64,000 bases of DNA from VRUE01 sp963697805 (GTDB lineage Bacteria > Actinomycetota > Thermoleophilia > Solirubrobacterales > 70-9), in the NCBI GenBank assembly GCA_963697805.1, contig CAVOPB010000002.1, forward strand, positions 496,001 through 560,000, given 5' to 3'. Below, in pieces: positions 9,116 to 17,313 of the stretch. How positions within the stretch are numbered: the stretch's first letter is position 1; every line of letters starts with the position of its first letter. A program made the position numbers and the translations under genes. Under the pieces are notes generated by a model. It saw only the letters and a list, made by a program, of their open reading frames with translations. It made no database searches and was not told the origin of the DNA.

Positions 9116-10716
9116 TGCGCATTCCGAAATTCCTCGCGCTCGGCGTGATCGCCTCGACGCTGGGCCTTGCCGCGACCGCGTCGACCGTCTCCGCTCGAGT
9201 GGCCTACGTCGCCGACTTCGAGGGCGAAGCGGTCGCCGCAATCGATCTCTCCACCAACCAGCTGGTCGCGCCCCCGTTTTCGGCGCCGAGCGGAAGCGGC
9301 CCTTACTCGCTCGCGATCACTCCCGACGGCAAGACCGTCTGGGTCGTGAACTACGAGGGCGCCAGCCTCTCCTCCCTCGACACCGCGACGAACCTGTTCA
9401 TCGGCGCTCCGGCTCCGATCAAGAAATTCTCCTACGGCTTCGCGATCACCCCGGACGGGACCCGCGCCTATGTCGCAAACAACAGCGAAGACGAATTCGG
9501 GAACAACCCGGACGAAACCGTCGAAGCCATCGACCTTCAGAGCAGAGCGCGGATCGGCGCCCCGATTCCCGTCGGCGAAGGGCCGGGGGGGATCGCGATC
9601 AGCCCGGACGGGCGACGCGCCTACGTGTCGAACGAAATCGCGGGAACCGTGACGGTGATCGACACCGCGACGAATCAGCCGGTCGGAGGGCCGATCGTCG
9701 TCGGCGAAAACCCGTTCACCAGCGCGATCACACCCGACGGGCACTTCCTCTTCGTCTCGGTCAAGACGGGGATTGCGGTCATCGACACCGCGACCAACCA
9801 GGTCCTCGGCCCGCCGATTCCGATCGGCGAAGAACAGGCGATCGCGGTCGCCATCTCCTCTGACGGAACGCGTGCCTACGCCGCCGCGCAGAACAACGTG
9901 CCCAGCTCGGTTGTGGTGATCAACACGGCGACCAGACAGGTGGTCGGAGGCCCGATCCCGGTCCCCGGCGAAATCGAGTTCCTCGCCGTCACCCCGGATG
10001 GAAAGCGAGTCCTCGCCGAGCAGATCGAACCGGCGCAGGTCTCGATGATCGACACCGCGACAAACCAGGTGGTCGGGCCGCCGCTGTCGGTCGGCGGAGC
10101 CGAAGGACAGGGCCAGATCGCGGTCGTCCCCGACCAGTCGCCGGCAGCGGCGCTCACGAGCACAGGCCGGGCCCGCCCCGGAGTCCCCTACACCCTCAGC
10201 GGCGCGGCCTCGACCGATCCCGACGGGTCAGTCGCGAGCTGGGCCTGGGCGTTCGGCGACGGCACGACCGCGGCCACAACTGTCCCGACCGCCAAGCACA
10301 CCTTCCCGAAGCCCGGGAAGTTCAACGTGACGCTGAGCGTCACCGACAACGAGGGCTGCTCGGTTGCGCTGGTCTTCACTGGCCAGACCGCCTCCTGCCA
10401 TGGCTCCCCCGGCGCCGCGGTCACAGAGGCGGTGAAGGTCGCCTATCCCGGCGTCAGGGTGCGGTGCCCGAAGAGCGCCGAGGGACCCTGCCGATTCAAG
10501 CTCAAGGGCGTCGCCAGGAAAGGCAAGAAGCTCAAGGCCCAGAGCGCCGTCGCCAGGGCCACGGTCAGGCCGGGCAAGAAGGCGGTCGTCTCGCTAAAGC
10601 CGAAGAAGAAGTTCGCGAAGAAGCTCGCCTCCGCAAAGAAGGCCCTGGTCCAGCAGGTGGTGACGATCGGCGGTCGGCAGACGACCACGGTCGCGAAGCT
10701 GAAGATCGTCCAATAG
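9115..10716 (+). CDS. Secreted YVTN beta-propeller protein with PKD and basic C-terminal domain
   Basis: A 533-aa protein. Residues 1-27 are a signal peptide ending STVSA. Residues about 28-345 contain YVTN-type propeller blades (TVTVIDTATNQPVGGPIVVG and variants). Residues about 350-440 form a PKD domain (WAWAFGDGT, NVTLSVTDNEGCS) with a conserved Cys pair in EGCS...GQTASC. The last roughly 85 residues are a Lys-rich domain beginning VAYPGVRVRCP. A longer frame starting at 7018 exists but is antisense to lhgO. ATG 9115 overlaps the thioesterase stop. Paralogues occur at 48791-50368 (intact) and 42545-43680 (broken). The role is probably extracellular binding or structure; no catalytic motif is visible. 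Confidence 0.87.
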   Translation: MRIPKFLALGVIASTLGLAATASTVSARVAYVADFEGEAVAAIDLSTNQLVAPPFSAPSGSGPYSLAITPDGKTVWVVNYEGASLSSLDTATNLFIGAPAPIKKFSYGFAITPDGTRAYVANNSEDEFGNNPDETVEAIDLQSRARIGAPIPVGEGPGGIAISPDGRRAYVSNEIAGTVTVIDTATNQPVGGPIVVGENPFTSAITPDGHFLFVSVKTGIAVIDTATNQVLGPPIPIGEEQAIAVAISSDGTRAYAAAQNNVPSSVVVINTATRQVVGGPIPVPGEIEFLAVTPDGKRVLAEQIEPAQVSMIDTATNQVVGPPLSVGGAEGQGQIAVVPDQSPAAALTSTGRARPGVPYTLSGAASTDPDGSVASWAWAFGDGTTAATTVPTAKHTFPKPGKFNVTLSVTDNEGCSVALVFTGQTASCHGSPGAAVTEAVKVAYPGVRVRCPKSAEGPCRFKLKGVARKGKKLKAQSAVARATVRPGKKAVVSLKPKKKFAKKLASAKKALVQQVVTIGGRQTTTVAKLKIVQ

Positions 10717-10732
10717 CTCGCCGGCGCAGACG

Positions 10733-10762
10733 CTGCCGGGCCTGAGCAGCGGCCACTAGAAT
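10733..10762 (+). promoter_or_regulatory. Possible promoter of tRNA-Arg
   Basis: A good -10 hexamer TAGAAT (10757-10762) lies about 26 bp upstream of the tRNA 5' end. The corresponding -35 is weak (CTGCCG, 10733-10738, 18-nt spacer). It is the only promoter-like pair in the short gap between the propeller gene and the tRNA. Confidence 0.35.
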
Positions 10763-10788
10763 CGCCCTCCCGGGCTCACCCGGAACCC

Positions 10789-10862
10789 GCGCCCGTAGCT
10801 CAGTTGGATAGAGCGTCGGTCTACGAAACCGAAGGTCACAGGTTCGAATCCTGTCGGGCGCG
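10789..10862 (+). tRNA. tRNA-Arg(ACG)
   Basis: A complete cloverleaf. The acceptor stem GCGCCCG pairs with CGGGCGC, the D stem GCTC/GAGC, the anticodon stem TCGGT/ACCGA around loop CTACGAA (anticodon ACG at 10823-10825), and the T stem ACAGG/CCTGT around TTCGAAT. The discriminator is G and CCA is not encoded. This is the only intact copy; its 3' half from the anticodon stem onward recurs downstream at 12087, 15520, 23625, 26338, 45456 and degenerately at 50373. It therefore looks like the founding attachment site of the accessory region. Confidence 0.97.
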
Positions 10863-10875
10863 TTCGGCAGGTCTC

Positions 10876-11862
10876 ATGCTCAGGGTCGGCTCCGCGCCCG
10901 CTCCCCGCGAGAGTCGGCTCGATCTGGGGCCCTCCATATGGTTTGCTGTTCCACCGGACTGGGAGGAGAGGTCGGAAATCGATCAGACCGCGGTGATCCT
11001 GCACGTCGAGACGAATCTCGGACTTCGCCCCGGGGGCGTCGAGCGCCTCGGTGTAACCCTGCTTGAGTTGGGCCTTGCGGGGCGCATTGGCGCGCAGGTC
11101 CTCGACACCCTCCGCGCCCCGCCATTCGAGAAGGAGCGGGATCCCGTGTTCGGCGTCCCCAACGTCGAAGCGATCGCCGAGCTCGCCAGGCAGCAGGCTG
11201 ACAGGGTCGGCCAGATTCTCGAAGACGGCGCGTTCCCGGTCGTCCTCGGTGGGGACGACAGCGTCCTGTTGGGAAACCTGCTTGCGCTCCGCCGGCGTGG
11301 CTCGGTGGGCCTGATGTTCCTGGACGGCCACACCGACTTCTGGGATCTCGCCAAGACGTCGACAGGGGAGCTCTCCGACAGCGACCTGTGGCTTGCGACC
11401 GGCCACGGACCTGATGTCCTGGCGAATCCCGAGGGGCTAGGACCTCTTGTGGACCCACGAGCATGTGTGATCTACGGGCATCGCGACCGGCGTGAACAGA
11501 TAGAGACGGGCAGTGAGGACGTCTACCGCCAGCCGATGCTGGTGCGCAACCTGGCCGAGATACGTAGCGCGGGCACCGAGGACGCCTCTCACCACGCCAT
11601 CGCCTTCCTTGCCGGCTCCGGAGTCGATCAAGTCTGGCTTCACCTCGACGCCGACTGTCTCGATGACGCGCTGATGCCGGCGGTGGATTGGCGAGTGGCG
11701 GGTGGCATGTGCTCGGTCGAGGTCGTCGACCTGATCCGGCCGCTCCTCGAGGCCCACCTGCTAACCGGTATGGACGTCACCATCTACAACCCTGCCCTCG
11801 ACACGAGCGATCTGGCAGCTGGTCGGGTGCTCCTAGAGGTTCTGGAGGCCACCCTGTCGTGA
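10876..11862 (+). CDS. Ureohydrolase (arginase/agmatinase/formiminoglutamase family)
   Basis: A 328-aa protein with the ureohydrolase order of metal motifs: GGDDS (125-129), DGHTD (150-154) and LDADCLDD (257-264), then a C-terminal GMDVTIYNP segment. Family members use a Mn(II) pair to hydrolyse guanidino or formimino groups. The first motif is normally GGDHS or GGNHS, where the His is a Mn ligand; here Asp replaces it, so activity or substrate may differ. The frame is open upstream into the tRNA, but ATG 10876, 14 nt after the tRNA, is the first start outside the tRNA gene. A variant motif and placement immediately behind the att-type tRNA suggest acquired cargo. Confidence 0.8.
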   Translation: MLRVGSAPAPRESRLDLGPSIWFAVPPDWEERSEIDQTAVILHVETNLGLRPGGVERLGVTLLELGLAGRIGAQVLDTLRAPPFEKERDPVFGVPNVEAIAELARQQADRVGQILEDGAFPVVLGGDDSVLLGNLLALRRRGSVGLMFLDGHTDFWDLAKTSTGELSDSDLWLATGHGPDVLANPEGLGPLVDPRACVIYGHRDRREQIETGSEDVYRQPMLVRNLAEIRSAGTEDASHHAIAFLAGSGVDQVWLHLDADCLDDALMPAVDWRVAGGMCSVEVVDLIRPLLEAHLLTGMDVTIYNPALDTSDLAAGRVLLEVLEATLS

Positions 11863-11938
11863 TGCCGATCGCACCGCCGTTGCGGCGCTTTCGTGAGCAT
11901 CGATAAGACGGGACGGCCGCCTCGAGCATGTCCTCGCC

Positions 11939-12133
11939 GCGCCCCGATTACGCCCTTCTGAGAAGGGCGAGAAAGGGTCGAAAGCGGTATCGAGCGGGGC
12001 GCTTCGGTGAACGGGAAAGTCACCTGTCAGCAGGGCTATTCGGCGGGAAACAGCTCTGTAGAGCGCAATGCGCCGCCCTGGCCGAATCGGTCTACGAAAC
12101 CGAAGGTCACAGGTTCGAATCCTGTCGGGCGCG
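11939..12133 (+). repeat. Composite repeat copy A: structured block plus tRNA-Arg 3' half
   Basis: A conserved block of about 150 nt ends in a 47-nt exact copy of the tRNA-Arg(ACG) 3' half (12087-12133). The block contains an outer stem GCGCCCC (11939-11945) with GGGGCGC (11996-12002) enclosing a perfect inner hairpin CGCCCTT/AAGGGCG with a 5-nt loop. Downstream are short hairpins GCTCT-GT-AGAGC and GCGC-AAT-GCGC. Homologous copies are at 15371, 26190 and 45309. The repeat fills most of the 312-bp gap between the ureohydrolase and acyltransferase genes. Confidence 0.85.
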
Positions 12134-12174
12134 CTTGATTGATCCGCGTCAAGCAGCGGCCCTGACAGAATGGC

Positions 12175-13221
12175 GTGGTGTACCGGGGTGGAGTCGACGA
12201 GACCCGGTCGGAAACGGTCCGGCGACGGCTGCGGACGATCTCGCCGCTCGTGGTGGGCCTCGTGCTGGTCACTGCGCTGCTGCCGGGGTTGCTCGTCATC
12301 GGCCTGGTGATCGATGCGGTGCGCCGGGTGGCGTTCGGCGTGCCGCCGACCGCCGCGCGGCTCGTCCTGTTCCTGTGGGTCTATCTCGCCGCTGAGGTCG
12401 GCGGACTCATGGCGCTGGCGGCGCTTTGGCTCGCAAGCTTTGGCGGGCGGCGCCGCGCATGGATTCTCGAGCAGACCTGGCGCTTCCAGCAACTGTGGGC
12501 GGGGGTGCTGTTTAGGGCGGTTCGCGTGCTGTTCAGCGTGCGGCTCGAGGTGTCAGGGGACGACGCGGTCGCGCCGGGGCCCGTGATCGTGCTGATCCGC
12601 CATGCCAGCATCGTCGACAACTTGCTGCCGGCCAACCTCGTCGCCAGTCCGCATCGGATCCGCCTGCGCTATGTGCTCAAGCGGGAGCTGCTCGCGGATC
12701 CTTGCCTCGATGTCGCCGGGCGACGACTGCCGAACTATTTCGTTCGCCGGGGTACCGGCGAGGCGCAAGAGGTGGAGCGGGTGCGTGCGCTCGCCCACGG
12801 CCTCGAGACAGATGAGGGCGTGCTGATCTACCCGGAGGGCACGCGCTTCACGCCGGGCCGCCGCGCCCGTGCAATTGCGCGCATCGCGGAGCGCGATTCC
12901 CGTCTGGCCGCCCGGGCCGAGCGACTCCAACATCTGCTGCCGCCACGACTTGGCGGCGTGGGCGCTCTGCTCGACGGCGCTCCCGCCGCCGACGTCGTGG
13001 TGATCGCCCACCACGGCTTCGACGGCCTGCGGCTGATCTCGGACATCTGGCGCGGTGGCCTCGTCCGGCTCGTGGTTCGGGTCCGCGTGACGCGGGTGTC
13101 GCGCTCCACGGTGCCCGAGGAGGCAGCCGCGCGCGTCGAGTGGCTCTACGACCTCTGGCAGGACGTCGACGACTGGCTCGAGGAACAGTTTGCAGCAGCC
13201 GGAAAGCAGCCGGCAGCGTGA
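12175..13221 (+). CDS. 1-acyl-sn-glycerol-3-phosphate acyltransferase-like membrane protein (PlsC family)
   Basis: A 348-aa protein with two N-terminal membrane segments (about 24-48 and 60-88). It then has the acyltransferase block I motif HASIVD (H143xxxxD148) and block III YPEGTRFT (about 222-229). The family transfers acyl chains onto lysophosphatidate or related lipids at the inner membrane face. GTG 12175 is the first start after repeat copy A; a second GTG follows directly. Its stop lies 36 nt before the DUF1295 gene on the same strand, suggesting co-transcription. The two-helix extension before the catalytic domain is longer than in housekeeping PlsC, so the substrate is uncertain. 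Confidence 0.85.
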   Translation: MVYRGGVDETRSETVRRRLRTISPLVVGLVLVTALLPGLLVIGLVIDAVRRVAFGVPPTAARLVLFLWVYLAAEVGGLMALAALWLASFGGRRRAWILEQTWRFQQLWAGVLFRAVRVLFSVRLEVSGDDAVAPGPVIVLIRHASIVDNLLPANLVASPHRIRLRYVLKRELLADPCLDVAGRRLPNYFVRRGTGEAQEVERVRALAHGLETDEGVLIYPEGTRFTPGRRARAIARIAERDSRLAARAERLQHLLPPRLGGVGALLDGAPAADVVVIAHHGFDGLRLISDIWRGGLVRLVVRVRVTRVSRSTVPEEAAARVEWLYDLWQDVDDWLEEQFAAAGKQPAA

Positions 13222-13257
13222 GCACCGCGGGCCTGCTGGCAGTCGAGGGCGGGTCTC

Positions 13258-14004
13258 GTGCTCGTCCTCGTCACGGCGCTGTGGGCGGTCAGCGTCGCTG
13301 TGCGCGACACCTCGATCGTCGACGTCTTCTGGGGCAGCGGCTTCGTCGTCGTCGCGTGGGTCGGCCTCGCGCTTGCGGACGGGAGTCGCGACCGTCGCCT
13401 CCTCCTGGCGGCGCTGGTGACGGTTTGGGGCCTGCGTCTGACCATCTATCTCGCCCGTCGCAATCTCGGGAAGGGCGAGGACCGCCGTTACGCAGCGATG
13501 CGCCGCCGCCACGGCGACCGCTGGCCGCTGCGCAGCTTGGTCGTCGTGTTCTGGCTGCAGGGTGCTCTGATGTGGGTCGTCTCACTCCCGGTTCAGGTCG
13601 GGATGACGGACCCCACGCCGCCCGGCCTCGGGGTGCTCGATTGGGCGGGCACGGCGTTGTGGGCCGTCGGGCTCACGTTCGAGGCCGTCGGCGACCAGCA
13701 GCTCGCGCGGTTCAAGGCCGATCCGGCAAGCCTCGGCAAGGTCATGGACCGCGGGCTGTGGCGCTACACGCGTCATCCAAACTACTTCGGCGACTTCTGC
13801 GTCTGGTGGGGGATTTGGCTGGTCGCTCTGGCCACCGGCAGCGCTTGGTGGACGGTCGTCGGCCCGGCGGTTATGTCCCTCCTGCTGATCCGGGTCAGCG
13901 GCGCCGCCCTTCTCGAGCGCTCGCTAAGCCAACGGCGCGAGGGCTATGCGGACTACGTCGCCCGCACGAGCGCGTTCTTTCCATGGCCGCCGCGCCGCGA
14001 CTGA
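13258..14004 (+). CDS. DUF1295 family membrane protein (steroid 5-alpha-reductase/ICMT-like fold)
   Basis: A 248-aa protein with about six hydrophobic segments. It has the DUF1295 signatures SIVDVFWGSGF near the N-terminus and LWRYTRHPNYFGDFCVWWG near the C-terminus; the latter is the RHPNYF cofactor-binding motif shared with isoprenylcysteine methyltransferases and NADPH-dependent steroid reductases. The in-frame TGA at 13219 excludes longer starts, and GTG 13258 gives a normal N-terminus. It follows the acyltransferase gene and converges on the M48 protease gene with a 16-nt gap. The substrate is unknown. Confidence 0.87.
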   Translation: MLVLVTALWAVSVAVRDTSIVDVFWGSGFVVVAWVGLALADGSRDRRLLLAALVTVWGLRLTIYLARRNLGKGEDRRYAAMRRRHGDRWPLRSLVVVFWLQGALMWVVSLPVQVGMTDPTPPGLGVLDWAGTALWAVGLTFEAVGDQQLARFKADPASLGKVMDRGLWRYTRHPNYFGDFCVWWGIWLVALATGSAWWTVVGPAVMSLLLIRVSGAALLERSLSQRREGYADYVARTSAFFPWPPRRD

Positions 14005-14020
14005 GCGGACCCGAGGTAAG

Positions 14021-15310
14021 TCAGTTCCCCTCGCCCGAAGCGGGAGCAGACGAATTCGCATAAGTCACCGCCGCGCCGATCCGCTGCATGGTCGTCGGGT
14101 GGGTGCCGAATAGGCATTGGAGGAAACCCGGGGGACTCGGGTCGGCGACGTTGGTGACCGCAAGGCGCTTCTGCAAATCGACGAAAGCGCTCGGCTTACG
14201 GGTCAGCTCGAGCGCGAAGGCGTCCGCCCGCGACTCCACTGCCCGCGAGAGCTGATTTCCGGGAATGCCGAGGACGAGGGCGACGGCGGCGGCCGAGAGG
14301 GAGAGCGCGGGCAGCCCGGCGGGCGTGCGGACGTCGTCGCCGCTGCGCCTGGTCAGCACCTGCGCGGAGAGCTGGACGAAGAGCACGCCGAGTGGCGCAA
14401 CAAGCGTTATGTAGGCCAAGCTCCGGAGGATGTCGTTTCCTTTGACGTGCCCAAGCTCGTGCGCGACGACCGAATTGAGCTCGGCTGGACGAAGTTCGCG
14501 GAGGGCGTTGTCGTAGATCACGATCCGCTTGGTCGTGCCGATTCCGTCGACATACGCGTTGAGCGCAGTGGACCGCCGGCTCGCGTCAACCCGGTAGACC
14601 TGTCCGACGTCTACGCCGGCGCTGTCGGCGAGCGCGAGGACCTCCGAACGCGTGCGGCCATCGGGCAGCGGCTCGAACCGGTTAAAGATGGGGGCAAGCA
14701 GGACAGGGGCCAACCAGATGGAGGCGACAGCCCCTCCGACCACCAGCGCCGAGCCGCCAATCCAGAAGCGGCAATCGAGATTGCGAACCAGGGCCACGGC
14801 TGCAGCGCCGCCGAGCGCCGCCAGCAGTGCGGTGATGCTCGCTGATCGCCCCCTATCGCCAAGCCAGGAGGCGAATGTCTGGGTCGAGAGCCCTACGTCG
14901 CGGGCCCGGGATTGGGCCACGGCCCCCAGCGGCAATTCCGCGCCAACAAGCGTCAGCGCGATTCCCGCCCCTACGGCGCCCGCCCCGACGATCGGCCGCC
15001 GGGACGCGACTTGAAGCCCGTTGCGCAGGGCTGGCGGGCGCCACAGGGCCAGCGTCACCACTACGCCTCCCTCGACCGCCAGTGCCGCCAGGCCGATCAG
15101 CCGCTGCGCGTCGCGAAAGTCGGATGCGCGTTTCAGCTCGGCGGCTTTGAAGTAGGCCGTCTCGCTGACGGTGGCCGGCTGGATCGAGTCGTAGCGCGGG
15201 CGCAGCAACCGGACGGCGCCCTCGGCGACGAGCACCGCCGCGACCGCGACCGTCCCCAGCCGTATGACGCCGTAGAGGGTCAGATCGGTGCGAGCGGCCA
15301 CTCGTCTCAC
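14021..15310 (-). CDS. M48 family (Ste24-like) membrane metalloprotease
   Basis: About 429 aa from GTG 15310. The zinc-binding helix HELGH is at about residues 284-288 and the third ligand lies in ESRADAFALELT. Several membrane segments flank the active site (TLYGVIRLGTVAVAAVLVAE at the N-terminus and two more after HELGH), and the C-terminus GTHPTTMQRIGAA is typical of M48. The family degrades or processes membrane and lipoprotein substrates. The frame extends to 15415, but that part reads through composite repeat copy B, so I prefer GTG 15310. It converges on the DUF1295 gene. Confidence 0.88.
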   Translation of the reverse strand: MRRVAARTDLTLYGVIRLGTVAVAAVLVAEGAVRLLRPRYDSIQPATVSETAYFKAAELKRASDFRDAQRLIGLAALAVEGGVVVTLALWRPPALRNGLQVASRRPIVGAGAVGAGIALTLVGAELPLGAVAQSRARDVGLSTQTFASWLGDRGRSASITALLAALGGAAAVALVRNLDCRFWIGGSALVVGGAVASIWLAPVLLAPIFNRFEPLPDGRTRSEVLALADSAGVDVGQVYRVDASRRSTALNAYVDGIGTTKRIVIYDNALRELRPAELNSVVAHELGHVKGNDILRSLAYITLVAPLGVLFVQLSAQVLTRRSGDDVRTPAGLPALSLSAAAVALVLGIPGNQLSRAVESRADAFALELTRKPSAFVDLQKRLAVTNVADPSPPGFLQCLFGTHPTTMQRIGAAVTYANSSAPASGEGN

Positions 15311-15370
15311 GATAGACCCCTGGCTCAGGAGGGATGGGACTCCCTGGTCGGCCTTCAGAGGTCCCGACGC

Positions 15371-15566
15371 CCGCCCCGATTCCGCCCTTCCGAGAAGGGG
15401 GAGAAAGGGTCGCAAACGGTGTCTAGCGGGGCGCTTTGGTGAATGCGAAAGTTGCCTGTTAACAGGGCTATTCGCATCGAGACCGCTCTGTAGAGCGCAA
15501 TGCGGCCGACCTCGCCGAATCGGTCTACGAAACCGAAGGTCACAGGTTCGAATCCTGTCGGGCGCA
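15371..15566 (+). repeat. Composite repeat copy B: structured block plus tRNA-Arg 3' half
   Basis: Same organisation and almost the same length as copy A. It begins at the GCCCCGATT motif (15373) with an imperfect inner hairpin, has the GCGGGGCGC outer-stem partner near 15427, then GCTCTGTAGAGC, and ends in an exact tRNA-Arg 3' half at 15520-15566 with discriminator position A instead of G. It lies between the M48 gene start and the palindromic hairpin at 15601. Confidence 0.85.
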
Positions 15567-15600
15567 CTCTCCGCGGGACGCGGCGCCCGGCGGCAAGGGC

Positions 15601-15654
15601 TGAGGAGGCCGGGGAGGGGCGGGTCGACCCGCCCCTCCCCGGCGCCGCTCCTCA
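15601..15654. terminator. Long palindromic hairpin, terminator-like
   Basis: A perfect 34-nt palindrome at 15609-15642 (17-bp arms built from CCGGGGAGGGGCGGGTC) is extended by TGAGGAG/CTCCTCA flanks across a small internal bulge. It sits directly after the minus-strand stop codon of the exonuclease-fold gene (15652-15654). There is no T-run, so it may be a factor-assisted bidirectional terminator, or a cruciform or binding site. Confidence 0.6.
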
Positions 15655-16809
15655 GTTTGCGAATCTCAGGGCGCTGAACAGGCCGGCGTGATCGGAGTCC
15701 CAGAAGCCGTTGACCGGCAGCAGCCCGGTCACCGCCGAGCTCTGCAGGGTGATGGCGGATGGATTCCGGGTCATCACATGGTCGACCTGATGGTCGAAGT
15801 CGGCGAGGCTGCCGCCTCCCCCTCCGGCAAGAAGGCTCGAATTGAGGCAGCAGCCCAGCGGTTCATCCGTGCTGCGCTCGACCATTCCCGCTTCCAGCAG
15901 GACCCGATAGGCCTGCTGATCGCCGGGGGAGACAGTGTCGTCATCCGAGTTGAGATCACCAACCAGGACGACCGGCAGGGTGCTGGTCGCGGGGCCGCCC
16001 GGGGCGACCAATTCGCCCGCCTGCAGAGCACGGATGCTCGGCACCAAGAACGCCGGGTCAAACGCCTCCAGGTGGGTGTTGACGAAGCGGAACCAATGGC
16101 TGCCGCGCACCTTGGCGTCGGTTGCCGTCCAGCCCCGTGTGACCGTCACCGCTTTGCCAAGAATCGGCACTTGAAGCAACGTTTTGAAGTTGCCCGACTG
16201 GGGGTTGGCGGTCTGCACCCCGGCGTCGCGCCGGTAGAGGATCACGTCGCGCATCGTCAGCCGCCCGTTGATCTCGGCGTTGGCGATTGCCGGGTTGGGG
16301 CCGCCCCCCGGAGTCCCGTTCACATCCGCCGGCGCCTCGAAGTCGAACTCGTTCTGAGAACGGACCACTTCGTAGCGCTTTTCGCCCTTGTTGAGCTCTT
16401 CGAGCAACGACTGCAGATAGTCGTAGCGGACCGTGGCCTCGGTCGGTTTTCCGGTGAGGACCGGCGTCAGGTCCGGCGGCCCGGTGCGCCACAGGGCCAC
16501 CTCCTGCAGGCCGACCAGGTCGGGCTTCTGGGCGAGGATCTCTTGGACCAAGCCCTTGGCTCGGGTCGGGAAGTCGTTGGCGGTGACTTCGCGCAGGATT
16601 CGGCCGTTGGCGGCTACGAACGCTTCGAGGCTGGGGGCGCCGATCGCCGGCGCCAGGTCGGCGCCGAGGTAGAGGTTGCGGGTCATCACGTTGGTGACCT
16701 TGCCTTCGTCCCCCGGCTTCGCGGCGGCAGCGCCCGGCACCAGCAGGGCGGCAACGAACGCCGCGACGATCGCCAGCATCCAAAGCCGGCGGGTGATTGG
16801 GTGACTCAA
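15652..16809 (-). CDS. Secreted endonuclease/exonuclease/phosphatase-family protein
   Basis: A 385-aa protein. TTG 16809 is chosen because it is preceded by a strong Shine-Dalgarno run GGAGGAGGAG at good spacing, whereas upstream codons are not homologous. Residues 1-30 form a signal peptide (RRLWMLAIVAAFVAALLVPG, AAAA). The EEP fold follows: VMTRNLYLGADL, VGLQEVALWRTG (catalytic Glu), RFVNTHLEAFDP, LVGDLNSDDD (Asp/Asn) and the terminal DSDHAGLFSAL (catalytic Asp-His). The family cleaves phosphodiesters in nucleic acids, sphingolipids or phosphoinositides; an exported role is likely here. No neighbour on the same strand is close. Confidence 0.87.
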   Translation of the reverse strand: MSHPITRRLWMLAIVAAFVAALLVPGAAAAKPGDEGKVTNVMTRNLYLGADLAPAIGAPSLEAFVAANGRILREVTANDFPTRAKGLVQEILAQKPDLVGLQEVALWRTGPPDLTPVLTGKPTEATVRYDYLQSLLEELNKGEKRYEVVRSQNEFDFEAPADVNGTPGGGPNPAIANAEINGRLTMRDVILYRRDAGVQTANPQSGNFKTLLQVPILGKAVTVTRGWTATDAKVRGSHWFRFVNTHLEAFDPAFLVPSIRALQAGELVAPGGPATSTLPVVLVGDLNSDDDTVSPGDQQAYRVLLEAGMVERSTDEPLGCCLNSSLLAGGGGGSLADFDHQVDHVMTRNPSAITLQSSAVTGLLPVNGFWDSDHAGLFSALRFAN

Positions 16810-17313
16810 TGGTTTCTCCTCCTCCGTGATCCCGATCCAGCCGGATCGATCTGGTTGGAGGCGCCTCCGACCGGCAGCCATTGCCCAGTGGCTGGTGTCC
16901 CAGGTCAGCGGCCATCCCATGCGGGGGACCCAGGTGGAGGTTTGAGCGGCGGCTGGAGTCCACCGTGGAAGGAGTATCGATCCGGCCCTGACCCCGTGCG
17001 GATCACGGGTCGCTGCTCGGGAACTCAGGCAGTTTCCGGCGATTGCCGGCCGCAAACACGGCGGTTCTTTCACAGTGACGGCGTTTTTTTTAATCCAATT
17101 CGTTGGACCAAATTTGGGGGATGGGCGAGCGTCAAAACGATGCGCAAACCGCATTCTAGACCGAAAAACGCACGGTTTTATCGACATTTGCTCAAACTCT
17201 CTGGTAGGTTCGCGACTAGTTAGCCACCCAGATCCAGCGGCGACTCGGGAGGAGATCGCGGTGGGAATGAAGGACCAAGCGATCAATAAATCGAGTCGTC
17301 ATGGAGGAAGAAC
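16810..17313. other. Gene-free AT-rich divergent leader region
   Basis: This 504-bp stretch separates the divergent exonuclease-fold and broken surface-protein genes. The segment about 17070-17225 is markedly A+T richer than its surroundings, with a run of eight T near 17085 and several AAAC/TTTG tracts. I find no credible coding frame in it. It probably holds promoters for one or both neighbours; the plus-strand gene has a strong Shine-Dalgarno (GGAGGAAG, about 17303). Confidence 0.5.

Noticed and set aside
12087..12133. Additional functional tRNA-Arg genes at the repeat copies
   Set aside because: The 5' acceptor strand and D arm are missing in every copy except 10789-10862.
14021..15415. 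M48 protease starting at 15415
   Set aside because: The first 35 codons lie in composite repeat copy B and have no membrane-protein character; GTG 15310 is preferred.
15355..15567. Minus-strand ORFs beginning RPTGFEPVTFGFVDR or APDRIRTCDLRFRR (also near 10756, 11833, 23414 and 45073)
   Set aside because: These are antisense readings of the tRNA-Arg 3' half and repeat block, a well-known artefact class; they are not proteins.
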